Shown: positions 47,718-57,094 of the stretch, in pieces
How the letters are laid out: every line of letters starts with the position of its first letter
How positions within the stretch are numbered: position 1 is the first letter of the stretch
Assembly (NCBI RefSeq): GCF_020784725.1
Contig: NZ_JAJGTZ010000044.1
Coordinates: forward strand, 1 to 64,000
Length of the DNA: 64,000 nucleotides
Source of the DNA: Limosilactobacillus reuteri
GTDB taxonomy: Bacteria > Bacillota > Bacilli > Lactobacillales > Lactobacillaceae
Reading direction: 5' to 3'
The notes under the pieces: generated by a model
The model's database searches: none
What the model saw: the letters and a program-made list of their open reading frames with translations, nothing else
What the model was told of the DNA's origin: nothing
Translations under genes and position numbers: made by a program

Positions 47718-48695
47718 ATGTGCACGTCAATTATTTATACAGCAGGCGATCATTATTTTGGACGAAATCTTGATTTGGAAGTAAGTTTAGGACAAGAAGT
47801 GGTTATTACCCCACGTAACAAAACTTTAGAATTTCGTGAAATGCCAAATCTTGAGCATCATTATGCAATTATTGGAATGTCAATTGTTCGTGATGATTAT
47901 CCATTATATTTTGATGGCGTAAACGAAAAAGGAGTAGGAATGGCTGCTCTTAATTTCGATGGCCCTGCTCATTTCTTCCCCGTTCAAGAGGGAAAAGATA
48001 ACATTGCATCATTTGAAATGGTTCCATATATTCTTGCTGCCGCATCATCTGTTGCTGAAGCAAAGAAGATCTTAGCGAATGCAAATATTGCAAACCTTAA
48101 TTTCTCAGCTAAATTACAAGCTGCTCCACTTCACTGGATTATTGCTGATAAGACTGGAGCATCGGTAACAATTGAATCAACTAACAAGGGTCTAAATGTA
48201 TATGATAATCCTGTTGGTGTCTTAACTAATAATCCTGAATTTCCACGTCAATTGTTAAATCTTAGCAATTATCGTAACGTCTCTCCATCTGCACCAGAAA
48301 ATACACTTGCTCCTGAAATTGATCTGCCAGTTTATAGCCGTGGATTAGGCAGTCATTTCTTACCAGGTGGAATGGATTCAGAGAGTCGTTTTGTGAAAGC
48401 AACTTTTACAAAGATGCATGCCCCAATCGGTAATTCTGAAATAGAAAATATTACTAACTATTTCCATATCCTTCAGTCTGTAGAGCAACAAAAGGGCTTG
48501 GATGAAGTCGCTCCAAATCAATATGAATATTCGATTTATTCTGATGGTGTAAATATGACCAAGGGAATCTACTATTATAAGACTTACGAAAACAGCCAAA
48601 TTAATGCAATTGATATGTACAAAGAAGACCTTGAAGCTTCAGATTTGATCACTTACCCAGTTCAAAATGAACAACAAATTAACTATCAGAACTAA
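47718..48695 (+). CDS. bsh: Bile salt hydrolase (choloylglycine hydrolase)
   Basis: Ntn hydrolase that removes glycine or taurine from conjugated bile salts, a gut-adaptation trait. The 325-residue protein has the complete catalytic set: Cys2 (nucleophile after Met removal), Arg16, Asp19, Asn79, Asn172 and Arg224. It has no signal peptide, so it is intracellular. AAGGGG precedes ATG 47718. It stands alone between two terminators. A penicillin V acylase activity of the same family is less likely given the residues and length. Confidence 0.93.
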   Translation: MCTSIIYTAGDHYFGRNLDLEVSLGQEVVITPRNKTLEFREMPNLEHHYAIIGMSIVRDDYPLYFDGVNEKGVGMAALNFDGPAHFFPVQEGKDNIASFEMVPYILAAASSVAEAKKILANANIANLNFSAKLQAAPLHWIIADKTGASVTIESTNKGLNVYDNPVGVLTNNPEFPRQLLNLSNYRNVSPSAPENTLAPEIDLPVYSRGLGSHFLPGGMDSESRFVKATFTKMHAPIGNSEIENITNYFHILQSVEQQKGLDEVAPNQYEYSIYSDGVNMTKGIYYYKTYENSQINAIDMYKEDLEASDLITYPVQNEQQINYQN

Positions 48696-48714
48696 AATTT
48701 ATACTACTATTTAA

Positions 48715-48765
48715 CTCTATTTATGCAACTTTATGTGTATATTTTGCATAAATAGAGCTTTTTTT
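48715..48765 (+). terminator. Terminator after bsh
   Basis: CTCTATTTATGCAA (48715-48728) pairs perfectly with TTGCATAAATAGAG (48744-48757), followed by T's. Confidence 0.9.
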
Positions 48766-48785
48766 GAAAAAATATGCTAAAACCA

Positions 48786-48814
48786 TTGATTTTTATTCAT
48801 TAAACTCGTATATT
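48786..48814 (+). promoter_or_regulatory. argGH promoter with overlapping ARG-box-like sequence
   Basis: TTGATT (48786-48791), a 17-base spacer, then TATATT (48809-48814). The -35 lies inside TTGATTTTTATTCA. On the other strand this reads TGAATAAAAATCAA, the ARG consensus lacking one base. Repression by ArgR is plausible. Confidence 0.55.
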
Positions 48815-48853
48815 TATAAACAATAAATTTTAAGGAACATGGAGGACGAGATT

Positions 48854-50086
48854 ATGTCAAAGGAAAAAATTGTTTTAGCTTATTCTGGTGGATTAGATAC
48901 TTCAGTTGCAATTGCATGGCTTAAAAATAAAGGATACGATGTAATCGCATGTTGTATTGATGTTGGTGAAGGTAAAGATTTAGAAGCAATTAAGAAAAAA
49001 GGTCTCCAAGTTGGTGCGTGGAAATCAGTAGTAATTGATGCAAAACGCGACTTTGCTGAACAATTTGTATTACCTGCACTTCAAGCGCACGCAATGTATG
49101 AACAAAAGTACCCATTAGTTTCGGCACTTTCTCGTCCATTAATTGTTCAAAAACTTGTAGCAGTGGCTAACCAATATGGTGCTACCGCAATTGCCCACGG
49201 GTGTACTGGTAAAGGAAATGACCAAGTACGATTTGAAGCAGGAATTCATGCTTTGGCTCCTGATATGAAAATTGAAGATCCAATTCGGGATTGGCACTGG
49301 TCACGGGAAGAAGAAATTCAATACGCTAAGGATAATGGAATTCCTGTTCCAATCACAAAGGCTAGTCCTTATTCAATTGATGAGAACTTATGGGGCCGGG
49401 CAAATGAATGTGGAATTCTTGAAGATCCATGGGCTGCGGCACCGGCTGATGCTTATGATCGGACAGTTTCAGTTGAAGAAGCACCTGATACTCCAACCAC
49501 AATTGAAATTACCTTTGATGAAGGGGTCCCTACAGCAATTGATGGGGAAGAAATGCCCCTTGACCAGTTGATTATGAAACTTGATAAATTAGCTGGTAGT
49601 CATGGGATTGGTCGGATTGATCACGTTGAAAATCGACTCGTTGGTATTAAGTCACGGGAAATTTATGAGTGCCCAGCTGCCACCGTTTTATTAGCAGCTC
49701 ACAAAGACTTGGAAGACCTGACCCAAGAACGGGAAGTAGCGCACTTTAAACCACTAATCGAACAAAAGATGAGTGAAATTATTTATAACGGGCTTTGGTA
49801 TTCACCATTAATGAAATCCTTAGTTGCTTTTATTGATGAATCGCAAGCAGTTGTTAATGGCGTGGTAAGAGTTAAATTATTTAAAGGAAATGTAATCTGT
49901 GAAGGTCGGAAATCACCAAATTCGCTTTATGATAAGAACTTGGCAACTTACACTTCCGCTGATGAATTTGACCAAGAAGCTGCTACTGGCTTTATTAAAC
50001 TTTGGGAATTACCAGATAAAGTCTATGCTCAAGTACAAAACAAAAATAAAAAGAAAGTAAAGGAGAATACAAGCGATGCCTATTAA
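48854..50086 (+). CDS. argG: Argininosuccinate synthase
   Basis: Joins citrulline and aspartate with ATP in arginine synthesis. The 410-residue protein has the PP-loop AYSGGLDTS (about 9-17), the [14 protein letters not shown] motif (about 115-128) and the C-terminal family block with [13 protein letters not shown] 48854 is chosen since GGAGG (48842-48846) lies eight bases before it; ATG 48839 precedes that site. It overlaps argH by 11 bases. No other arg gene is in the window, so citrulline must come from elsewhere. Confidence 0.97.
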   Translation: MSKEKIVLAYSGGLDTSVAIAWLKNKGYDVIACCIDVGEGKDLEAIKKKGLQVGAWKSVVIDAKRDFAEQFVLPALQAHAMYEQKYPLVSALSRPLIVQKLVAVANQYGATAIAHGCTGKGNDQVRFEAGIHALAPDMKIEDPIRDWHWSREEEIQYAKDNGIPVPITKASPYSIDENLWGRANECGILEDPWAAAPADAYDRTVSVEEAPDTPTTIEITFDEGVPTAIDGEEMPLDQLIMKLDKLAGSHGIGRIDHVENRLVGIKSREIYECPAATVLLAAHKDLEDLTQEREVAHFKPLIEQKMSEIIYNGLWYSPLMKSLVAFIDESQAVVNGVVRVKLFKGNVICEGRKSPNSLYDKNLATYTSADEFDQEAATGFIKLWELPDKVYAQVQNKNKKKVKENTSDAY

Positions 50087-51461
50087 GAGAATGTGGGGTG
50101 GCCGGTTTGAAGAAGCTGGCGACCAACTAGTTAACCAATTTAATGCGTCGATCAGTTTTGATCAAGAAATGGCTCAAGAAGACATTGAAGGCTCATTAGC
50201 CCATGTAAAAATGTTGAAAGAAACACAAATCTTATCAGCAGATGATGCTGACAAGATTATTGCTGGACTCCAGAAGTTACGTGAGCGATTAACTAGTGAA
50301 GGACTCTCATTTTCGATTGACAATGAAGATATTCATATGAATATTGAGGCATTGCTGACAGAAGAAATTGGCCCCGTTGCCGGTAAGCTTCATACTGGGC
50401 GGAGCAGAAATGATCAAGTTGCAACTGACCTTCATTTATATGTAAAGAAGCGGTTGCCCATTATCATTAATGAATTGAAAAAATTACAGGCAGAGTTAGT
50501 AGATAAAGCAGCAAAAAATGTTGAAACGATTATGCCAGGGTACACTCATATGCAACATGCTCAGCCAATTTCGTATGGGCACTATCTCATGGCTTATTTC
50601 CAAATGTTTCAGCGAGATGTTGAACGCTTTGAATTTAACCAGCAACACACGGATTTATCACCACTAGGAGCGGCTGCTTTAGCTGGGACTACTTTTCCAA
50701 TTGATCGACAATTAAGTGCAAAGTATTTGGGCTTTGCTGAACCATACCATAATTCACTGGACGCTGTTTCTGATCGGGATTTTGCCCTTGAATTTTTAAG
50801 TAACGCAAGTATTTTGATGATGCACCTGTCACGGCTATGTGAAGAACTGATTTATTGGTGTAGTTATGAATTTGGCTATTTAGAATTGGCAGATTCATAT
50901 TCTACCGGTAGTTCGATTATGCCCCAAAAGAAGAACCCTGATATGGCAGAATTGATTCGTGGTAAAGTTGGGCGAGTTTATGGTGATTTTTTCGGCTTAT
51001 TAACGACAATGAAGGGACTTCCGCTTGCTTACAACAAGGATATGCAAGAAGATAAGGAAGGATTATTCGACGCGGTAAAGACGATTCTTCCAAGTATCAA
51101 GATCATGACCGGGATGATTGCCACCCTTCAAGTAAAGAAAGAGGCCATGGAGCATGCAACTCATCATGATTTTTCTAATGCCACTGAATTAGCAGATTAT
51201 CTTGCTGCTAAAGGAATTCCGTTTAGGAAAGCGCATGAGATTGTCGGTGAGCTAGTATTGAAGGGACTTAAGACAGGGACAAATCTTGTTGATATTCCAT
51301 TAGACGAATATAAAAAGATTTCGCCCAAAATTGAAGAAGATGTTTATACCTGCTTACAACCTAAAGTGGCGGTTGAACGGCGAAATTCTTATGGTGGAAC
51401 TGGTTTTGATCAAGTTCGTCAACAAATTAGAGATGCTAAGAAGATTTTAGAAGGTAATTAA
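50076..51461 (+). CDS. argH: Argininosuccinate lyase
   Basis: Cleaves argininosuccinate to arginine and fumarate. The 461-residue protein of the aspartase/fumarase superfamily has the [13 protein letters not shown] motif (about 107-119), the TPGYTHMQ-like segment ([12 protein letters not shown]) and the superfamily signature [12 protein letters not shown] (about 280-291). ATG 50076 starts inside argG, so the two are translationally coupled. Confidence 0.97.
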   Translation: MPIKRMWGGRFEEAGDQLVNQFNASISFDQEMAQEDIEGSLAHVKMLKETQILSADDADKIIAGLQKLRERLTSEGLSFSIDNEDIHMNIEALLTEEIGPVAGKLHTGRSRNDQVATDLHLYVKKRLPIIINELKKLQAELVDKAAKNVETIMPGYTHMQHAQPISYGHYLMAYFQMFQRDVERFEFNQQHTDLSPLGAAALAGTTFPIDRQLSAKYLGFAEPYHNSLDAVSDRDFALEFLSNASILMMHLSRLCEELIYWCSYEFGYLELADSYSTGSSIMPQKKNPDMAELIRGKVGRVYGDFFGLLTTMKGLPLAYNKDMQEDKEGLFDAVKTILPSIKIMTGMIATLQVKKEAMEHATHHDFSNATELADYLAAKGIPFRKAHEIVGELVLKGLKTGTNLVDIPLDEYKKISPKIEEDVYTCLQPKVAVERRNSYGGTGFDQVRQQIRDAKKILEGN

Positions 51462-51493
51462 TTTCCACGATATCGTAACAATATTCGTAAAAA

Positions 51494-51526
51494 GAGGCTA
51501 TCGAAAATGATTAGCCTCAATTTTTT
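51494..51526 (+). terminator. Terminator after argH
   Basis: GAGGCTA (51494-51500) pairs with TAGCCTC (51512-51518), followed by AA and T's. Confidence 0.85.
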
Positions 51527-51530
51527 ACGT

Positions 51531-51568
51531 CAATAGTAACCCGTATCTTGAATCAAGGTTTACTATTG
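51531..51568. promoter_or_regulatory. Probable BirA operator before bioY-birA
   Basis: CAATAGTAACC (51531-51541), 15 bases, then GGTTTACTATTG (51557-51568). The arms match except for one missing A. The spacing and the GTAAACC/GGTTTAC core agree with known BirA sites. The site brackets the bioY -35. Confidence 0.75.
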
Positions 51569-51576
51569 AATATAAT
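51548..51576 (+). promoter_or_regulatory. Promoter of bioY-birA
   Basis: TTGAAT (51548-51553), a 17-base spacer, then TATAAT (51571-51576). It lies within and just beyond the inverted repeat. Confidence 0.75.
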
Positions 51577-51600
51577 TAATGCAAAAATAAAGGAATTGCG

Positions 51601-52167
51601 ATGATGGTTAAGGAAAAGATAAGTTTGTCAATTCGTGAAATGACTGGCGTTGCTATGATGGTGGCAATTATTGCTATTTTAGGAGCAGTCCCAGGAATTC
51701 CGTTGGGGTTTATTCCGGTGCCAATTGTTTTGCAAAACATGGGAATAATAATTGCTGGAGAATTACTTGGACCAAGATTAGGGACAATTGCTGTGTGGCT
51801 CTTTTTGTTTTTAGTTGTACTTGGATTGCCACTACTTTCTGGTGGACGCGGCGGAATGGTAACGATGTTAGGCCCAACTGGCGGATATATTTTCGCCTGG
51901 TTATTTGTCCCATTATTGATTGGCCTTAGTCTAAAATTGAGTTGGCATTACGGAATGACGCAGAAGATAACTGAATTCCTGATCGTTTGGCTGTGGGGTG
52001 TAATCTTTGCAGAAGGAGTCGGTGCGATATGGTTAGCTAACCAATTGCATACCACGTTTATTGCTGCTTTGGCTTCAAACATTTTATTTGTTTTTGGCGA
52101 TACAATCAAAGCACTTATTGCCGTCTCAATTACTCGTCGTTTACGGCACATTAAGGTTTTTTATTAA
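51601..52167 (+). CDS. bioY: BioY, biotin-binding component of an ECF transporter
   Basis: S component that captures biotin in the membrane and works with a shared EcfA-EcfA'-EcfT module (not in this window). The 188-residue protein has about six membrane helices and BioY marks such as GIPLGFIPVPIVLQNMG and LFLVVLGLPLLSGGRGG, followed by GPTGGYIFAW. ATG 51601 follows AAAGGAA. It forms a two-gene unit with birA, 13 bases apart. Confidence 0.94.
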   Translation: MMVKEKISLSIREMTGVAMMVAIIAILGAVPGIPLGFIPVPIVLQNMGIIIAGELLGPRLGTIAVWLFLFLVVLGLPLLSGGRGGMVTMLGPTGGYIFAWLFVPLLIGLSLKLSWHYGMTQKITEFLIVWLWGVIFAEGVGAIWLANQLHTTFIAALASNILFVFGDTIKALIAVSITRRLRHIKVFY

Positions 52168-52180
52168 GGAGATGATTAGA

Positions 52181-53152
52181 ATGGTTCATTCAACAGCACA
52201 GAGAATTTTATGGCAATTACTTTCGACACCAGGTTCATGGATTTCTGGAAATGATTTAGCAAGGCGATTTAATATTAGTCGTGAATCTGTTTGGAAGGCT
52301 ATCAATGGTTTACGAAAAAGTGGGAATAATATTGAGAGTCGTCGAAATCTTGGATACCGTTTTACCGGAAACTCACAATTGAATGCAGATATTATTGATT
52401 TTTATACCCATAATCATTTTAATAATCGTCTTTACGTTGAAAATCAGGTTAGCTCAACTCAAAGCGTCGCGAAAGCTTTTTTGAGTCACCACCTAGTTAC
52501 TGCGCCAACGGTATTTATCGCTGATCATCAAACTGCGGGTTATGGAAGACAGGGACGGTCTTTTTACTCTCCGGCAGCAACTGGATTGTACTTTAGTATG
52601 ATTTTGCCTAGTCCAACAGAGAGATCGTTGCAAGCGGGGTTAATGACAACAACTTTTGCAGTTTTAATTGTGGAAGTTCTTAAACAATTTTTTCCTGCTC
52701 AAGACTTTCGCTACAAATGGGTCAACGATATTTATTTAGATCGTAAAAAAGTCGGTGGAATTTTGACAGAAGCAGTAGTAGACCTTGAATCAGGGACAAC
52801 AGCATCCTTAGTGGTAGGAATTGGTTTAAATATAACTACAAAGAAATTTCCAAAGAGTCTTAAAGATAAAGCGGCGGGAATAGCACCAGCAGATCGTAAT
52901 CTTTTAGTTAGTCGGCTTGTTGAGGCAATTGCTAATAATTATTCAGATTACGATAATCCACAGTATCTTGAACAATATCGCCAAGGCTCAATGATTTTAG
53001 GACAGAAAGTTGATTTGCTAGTAAATGGGGAGGTCATTAATGGGATTGCTAAAAAAATAGAAGATAATGGTGCATTAACAATTCGTCTGTCAGACGGCAA
53101 AACGAAAACTTTTAATAGTGGAGAAGTAGTTAAAGCTAATTTTGAAAAATAA
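52181..53152 (+). CDS. birA: Bifunctional biotin ligase / biotin operon repressor BirA
   Basis: Attaches biotin to carrier proteins and, with its N-terminal helix-turn-helix, represses biotin genes. In the 323-residue form, residues 1-65 are a winged helix (SGNDLARRFNISRESVWKAINGLR). The ligase domain shows GYGRQGRSFYSP, KWVNDIYLDRKKVGGIL and a C-terminal SH3-like domain. ATG 52181 follows AAGGAGATG; longer in-frame starts run inside bioY. The DNA-binding domain and upstream operator suggest self-regulation together with bioY. Confidence 0.94.
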   Translation: MVHSTAQRILWQLLSTPGSWISGNDLARRFNISRESVWKAINGLRKSGNNIESRRNLGYRFTGNSQLNADIIDFYTHNHFNNRLYVENQVSSTQSVAKAFLSHHLVTAPTVFIADHQTAGYGRQGRSFYSPAATGLYFSMILPSPTERSLQAGLMTTTFAVLIVEVLKQFFPAQDFRYKWVNDIYLDRKKVGGILTEAVVDLESGTTASLVVGIGLNITTKKFPKSLKDKAAGIAPADRNLLVSRLVEAIANNYSDYDNPQYLEQYRQGSMILGQKVDLLVNGEVINGIAKKIEDNGALTIRLSDGKTKTFNSGEVVKANFEK

Positions 53153-53251
53153 CTTTGATCCCTTAGAAAAGCTTGCAGTGATGAGGTTAAAAGTGATTTA
53201 TGATATAATTATCATTAAATAAAATCTGCTAAATCAAAGGAGATTGTATAG

Positions 53252-54259
53252 GTGGGAGAACAAAAAACGATTGAACAAACTTTTCAAATTGAAAGTCCAG
53301 AAATAGAAGTTGGTTTACTAGGAACGCAGGATAAGTTTGTCAGCCTGATTGAACAAGGAATGGATGTTGAGATTCGACCATTTGGGGAAAATCTTAAAGT
53401 AAGTGGACAAGAAGAAGATGTTAAGCTTACAATCGATGTATTTCGTGCCCTTATTTCGTTGTTAAATCAAGGGATTCGTGTTCATAGTACAGATATTGTC
53501 AGCGCGATGAAGATGGCGCATCGAGGGACCTTAGAATACTTTGCTGACCTCTATAGTGAAACGATTATTAAGGATCGTCGTGGTAGAGCCATCCGCGTAA
53601 AAAATTTTGGTCAACGGCAGTATGTTAACGCAATGAAGCATAATGATATTACATTTGGGATTGGGCCTGCCGGAACAGGAAAAACTTACTTAGCAGTAGC
53701 AATGGCCGTGGCATCCTTAAAGCGTGGCGAAGTGGAACGGATTATCTTGACGCGACCAGCAGTTGAAGCTGGTGAAAGTCTAGGCTTCTTACCGGGTGAT
53801 CTTCGTGAAAAAGTAGATCCTTATTTACGACCAATTTATGATGCCTTAAATGATATTTTTGGGGCTGATCATACGCAACGGTTAATTGATCGGGGAATTA
53901 TCGAAATTGCTCCCCTTGCTTATATGCGTGGACGAACCCTTGACGGGGCATTTGTAATTTTAGATGAAGCCCAAAATACGACTAATGCCCAGATGAAGAT
54001 GTTCCTCACCCGTTTAGGTTTTGGATCAAAAATGGTTGTTAATGGGGATGTTTCACAAATTGACCTTCCTCATGGGACGCGCAGTGGTCTTGTAAACGCG
54101 CAACGAATTTTGAATAACATTAAGTCAATTAAGTTTGTTAAATTTAGTGCGGAAGATGTTGTTCGTCACCCAGTTGTGGCGCGGATTATTACTGCTTATG
54201 AGGATCAAACGTCAAAGCAATTAGCAGAAAAAGACAAAGAGAAAAAAGAGGAAAAATGA
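53252..54259 (+). CDS. phoH: PhoH family ATPase
   Basis: Cytoplasmic ATPase related to RNA helicases; its role is unclear, though its link with ybeY suggests RNA metabolism. The 335-residue protein has Walker A GPAGTGKTY (about 144-152), Walker B VILDEAQNT and the TRPAVEAGE block. GTG 53252 follows AAAGGAGAT. TATAAT (53204-53209) with upstream TG is a likely extended -10. It overlaps ybeY by four bases and starts the phoH-ybeY-dgkA-era-recO cluster. Confidence 0.94.
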   Translation: MGEQKTIEQTFQIESPEIEVGLLGTQDKFVSLIEQGMDVEIRPFGENLKVSGQEEDVKLTIDVFRALISLLNQGIRVHSTDIVSAMKMAHRGTLEYFADLYSETIIKDRRGRAIRVKNFGQRQYVNAMKHNDITFGIGPAGTGKTYLAVAMAVASLKRGEVERIILTRPAVEAGESLGFLPGDLREKVDPYLRPIYDALNDIFGADHTQRLIDRGIIEIAPLAYMRGRTLDGAFVILDEAQNTTNAQMKMFLTRLGFGSKMVVNGDVSQIDLPHGTRSGLVNAQRILNNIKSIKFVKFSAEDVVRHPVVARIITAYEDQTSKQLAEKDKEKKEEK

Positions 54260-54738
54260 TGGATCTGGAAATTTTCGATCAAACAACAGCACAACTTCCA
54301 AATGAACAATTGGAGATGGTAAGGGATTTATTACAATATGCTGCTAAAAAACTTTCCTTATCAGAAAATACTGAAATGTCCTTAACATTTGTAAATAATC
54401 CAGAGATAAAAAAATTAAATGCTCAGTATCGTAATGTTGACCGGGCAACTGATGTTTTAAGTTTTGCCGCAGAAGAAGCAGGAGATGAAACACCAATCAT
54501 TATGGATCCCGAAGTAGCTGCTGAAATTCCAGTTAATCTTGGTGACTTATTTATTTCCATCGATAAAGTAGCGGAACAGGCAAAGTTCTTGGGCCATTCA
54601 GTTGATCGTGAGTTAGGTTTTTTAGCTGTCCATGGCTTTCTTCACTTAAATGGATACGATCATGAAGAACCGGTAGATGAAGAAAAAATGTTTAAATTAC
54701 AACGGGAGATACTAGACGGCTATGGGCTCACGCGATAA
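54256..54738 (+). CDS. ybeY: Endoribonuclease YbeY (rRNA maturation factor)
   Basis: Zinc-dependent single-strand RNase needed for 16S rRNA 3' processing and ribosome quality control. The 160-residue protein has the conserved HGFLHLNGYDH zinc motif near residue 125 and the NRATDVLSF-like segment (DRATDVLSF). ATG 54256 overlaps the phoH stop. Its end overlaps dgkA by 17 bases, a compact operon. Confidence 0.95.
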   Translation: MMDLEIFDQTTAQLPNEQLEMVRDLLQYAAKKLSLSENTEMSLTFVNNPEIKKLNAQYRNVDRATDVLSFAAEEAGDETPIIMDPEVAAEIPVNLGDLFISIDKVAEQAKFLGHSVDRELGFLAVHGFLHLNGYDHEEPVDEEKMFKLQREILDGYGLTR

Positions 54739-55117
54739 ACATCAAACTGAGAAAAATCATCACTTACTTCAAGCAATCTGTCATGCAATTGATGGAATTA
54801 TTCAAGTATTACGTGAAGAGCGTAATATGCGCTACCATCTTTTGGCTGCCTGTTCAGCCATTATTGTGTCGGCTTTATTGCATATTTCAGCAATGGAATG
54901 GTTATGGATTTTATTGGCAATCTTTGTTGTTTTTACATCCGAATTTCTTAATACGGTTACCGAAGCTGTTACAGATTTGATTGTTGATCACCATTATGAA
55001 TTAAATGTAAAAAAAGCTAAAGATGTAGCCGCTGGTGGCGTACTGATTTCGGCGATATTTTCAGTCTTGGTGGGATTAATTATTTTTATCCCCCGTATAT
55101 TAGCAATTATTAGATAG
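54722..55117 (+). CDS. dgkA: Diacylglycerol / undecaprenol kinase
   Basis: Small membrane kinase of 131 residues. In Firmicutes this family usually phosphorylates undecaprenol, recycling the lipid carrier that UppS makes. It has an N-terminal helix ([19 protein letters not shown]), the [13 protein letters not shown] catalytic motif (about 79-91) and three membrane segments. ATG 54722 lies inside ybeY. The cdd gene often found after dgkA in Bacilli is absent. Confidence 0.92.
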   Translation: MGSRDKHQTEKNHHLLQAICHAIDGIIQVLREERNMRYHLLAACSAIIVSALLHISAMEWLWILLAIFVVFTSEFLNTVTEAVTDLIVDHHYELNVKKAKDVAAGGVLISAIFSVLVGLIIFIPRILAIIR

Positions 55118-55128
55118 GAAGTTTTAAC

Positions 55129-56034
55129 ATGGATAATCCAAATTATAAGTCTGGCTTTGTGGCAATTATTGGGCGCCCAAATGTTGGAAAATCAACTTTA
55201 TTGAATTATGTTGTTGGTCAAAAGGTAGCAATTATGAGTAATGTTGCACAGACGACGCGTAATAAGATTCAAGGAATTTATACAAGCCCAGAAGCACAGA
55301 TTATTTTTATTGATACGCCAGGGATTCACAAACCATCTACAAAATTAGGCGATTTTATGGAAAAATCAGCAATGTCAGCACTAGATGAAGTAGATGCTGT
55401 CTTATTTGTTGTGAGTGCAACTGAAAAGCGCGGCCCCGGTGACGACTTTATTATTGAACGCTTAAAGAAAGTTAATCAGCCAATCTTTTTAGTTGTTAAT
55501 AAGATCGATCAAATCAATCCCAATGATCTGCCGGAAATTGTTGACCAGTATAAAGACACCCTTCCGTTTAAGGGGATTGTGCCAATTTCGGCTTTACAGG
55601 GAAATAATGTAAATAACTTAATTAATGATATTATTAAAATTCTTCCTAATGGTCCGCAATACTACCCGGCCGATCAAGTAAGCGATCACCCTGAACGCTT
55701 TGTGATTGCAGAAATGATCCGTGAAAAGGTCTTTTTGCTGACAAGACAAGAAGTACCACATTCAGTAGCTGTTGATGTAACATCGATAAAGCGGGAGGAT
55801 GAAAACCATCTTCATATTTCAGCCAATATAATTGTTGAACGTCCTGGCCAAAAGGGAATTATTATTGGTAAGGGTGGAAAAATGCTGAAAAAGATTGGGA
55901 CGATGGCCCGTCAAGATATTGAAAGATTACTTGGTGACAAAGTATTTCTTCAATTATGGGTAAAAGTTGTTCCTGACTGGCGTGATAAGTCTGCAATGCT
56001 AAAAGACTATGGTTATCGGAATAAAGACTATTAA
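55129..56034 (+). CDS. era: GTPase Era
   Basis: GTP-dependent 30S assembly factor that binds the 3' end of 16S rRNA. The 301-residue protein has G1 GRPNVGKST (about 15-23), DTPG, NKID and a C-terminal KH domain with [13 protein letters not shown]-domain helix region with TTRNKIQGI matches switch I. It directly precedes recO, as in other Firmicutes. Confidence 0.97.
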   Translation: MDNPNYKSGFVAIIGRPNVGKSTLLNYVVGQKVAIMSNVAQTTRNKIQGIYTSPEAQIIFIDTPGIHKPSTKLGDFMEKSAMSALDEVDAVLFVVSATEKRGPGDDFIIERLKKVNQPIFLVVNKIDQINPNDLPEIVDQYKDTLPFKGIVPISALQGNNVNNLINDIIKILPNGPQYYPADQVSDHPERFVIAEMIREKVFLLTRQEVPHSVAVDVTSIKREDENHLHISANIIVERPGQKGIIIGKGGKMLKKIGTMARQDIERLLGDKVFLQLWVKVVPDWRDKSAMLKDYGYRNKDY

Positions 56035-56049
56035 AAGGAAGATGGTTAC

Positions 56050-56835
56050 ATGGCACGCGTAACCACACAATTTACTGGGATTATTATGTATCGACAGGAT
56101 TATCGTGAGCGAGATCTATTAATAAAAATGCTCACTGATAAGATTGGGCCAGCGATGTTTTTTGTAAAAAATGCTAAGAAACGTGGCTTTCGCATGACTG
56201 CTGATATCCTGCCATTCACCCATGGTACATATATTGGCTCGCTTGATGAAAATGGCTTGAGTTTTATTAATACAGCCAGCGATACTAGCCAATACAAGAA
56301 GATTGCAGGTGACATTAGCAAAAATGCATATGTTACGTACATTTTGGCACTAGTTGACAGTGCTTTTAATGACGGTCGAAGCATTGGTGGCTGGTTTAAC
56401 CAAGTTGCTGCAGCACTAGACTTAATCGAAAAAGGATTAGATGAGCAAGTAATTACAAATATTATTGAAACACAGCTGCTAGTTGCTTTTGGTGTAGCGC
56501 CAATTTGGGATCGGTGTGTTGTTTGTAGCCGCAATGATCTGGCGTTAGACTTCTCAGAACAATATGGGGGGATGCTTTGCCAAAATCACTGGTCACTTGA
56601 CGAGCACCGTCTCCATCTTGACCGTAAAACTGTTTATTATTTCCAACAGTTTGCTACAATTAACTTGCAAAAATTGAATTCTATTCGGATTAATCCAGCT
56701 ACCAAACGACGCCTTCAACAAGTTTTGGATACTCTTTATGATAATGAGGTCGGTCTAAATTTGAAGGCAAAACGTTTTATTAGACAAATGAATAAGTGGG
56801 AACAAAATATCGGAAAGTTATCAATGAACGATTGA
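56050..56835 (+). CDS. recO: DNA repair protein RecO
   Basis: Recombination mediator that loads RecA on SSB-coated DNA. The 261-residue protein has an N-terminal OB fold (residues 1-80), a helical middle and a zinc site formed by the CVVC pair (about 157-160) and a later Cys-Gln-Asn-His. ATG 56050 follows GGAAGATGG. The stop codon overlaps the -35 of the glyQ promoter. Confidence 0.94.
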   Translation: MARVTTQFTGIIMYRQDYRERDLLIKMLTDKIGPAMFFVKNAKKRGFRMTADILPFTHGTYIGSLDENGLSFINTASDTSQYKKIAGDISKNAYVTYILALVDSAFNDGRSIGGWFNQVAAALDLIEKGLDEQVITNIIETQLLVAFGVAPIWDRCVVCSRNDLALDFSEQYGGMLCQNHWSLDEHRLHLDRKTVYYFQQFATINLQKLNSIRINPATKRRLQQVLDTLYDNEVGLNLKAKRFIRQMNKWEQNIGKLSMND

Positions 56836-56860
56836 CATTTGTAAAATATTTTTCTATTAT
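56832..56860 (+). promoter_or_regulatory. Promoter of the glyQS leader
   Basis: TTGACA (56832-56837), a 17-base spacer, then TATTAT (56855-56860). Its -35 contains the recO stop codon. Confidence 0.8.
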
Positions 56861-56865
56861 AAGAG

Positions 56866-57075
56866 CGTGTTTAATTGAATATTGGCAATGACAGAGATTG
56901 TGGATAAACCAATCAGCGATCAGGGAATGGTGCGAGCCTTGTAATTTGTTTATCTTTGGCACTCTAACAGCCGCTTAAACTAAGCTGTTTTACAGAGATG
57001 TAAAAAAGTAGGGTGGAACCGCGATTAACTTCGTCCCTACAGTATCTATTATTTGGTACTGTAGGGACTTTTTCA
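56866..57075 (+). promoter_or_regulatory. T-box leader of glyQS
   Basis: tRNA-Gly-sensing riboswitch. Stem I has TAAAC/GTTTA, the AGCGA bulge and CAGGG/CCTTG at its tip, with GGC followed by A (56958-56961) as Gly specifier. The T-box element is AGGGTGGAACCGCG (57010-57023); its TGGA can pair with the tRNA UCCA end. The terminator is GTCCCTACAGTA (57033-57044) with TACTGTAGGGAC (57057-57068), then T's. Confidence 0.95.
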
Positions 57076-57094
57076 TTGAAAGGAGAAGTAAAGT

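Noticed and set aside
52061-52180. N-terminal extension of BirA reaching back into bioY
   Set aside because: The extra 40 residues are a frame overlap with bioY. AAGGAG before ATG 52181 fixes the start at the winged helix.
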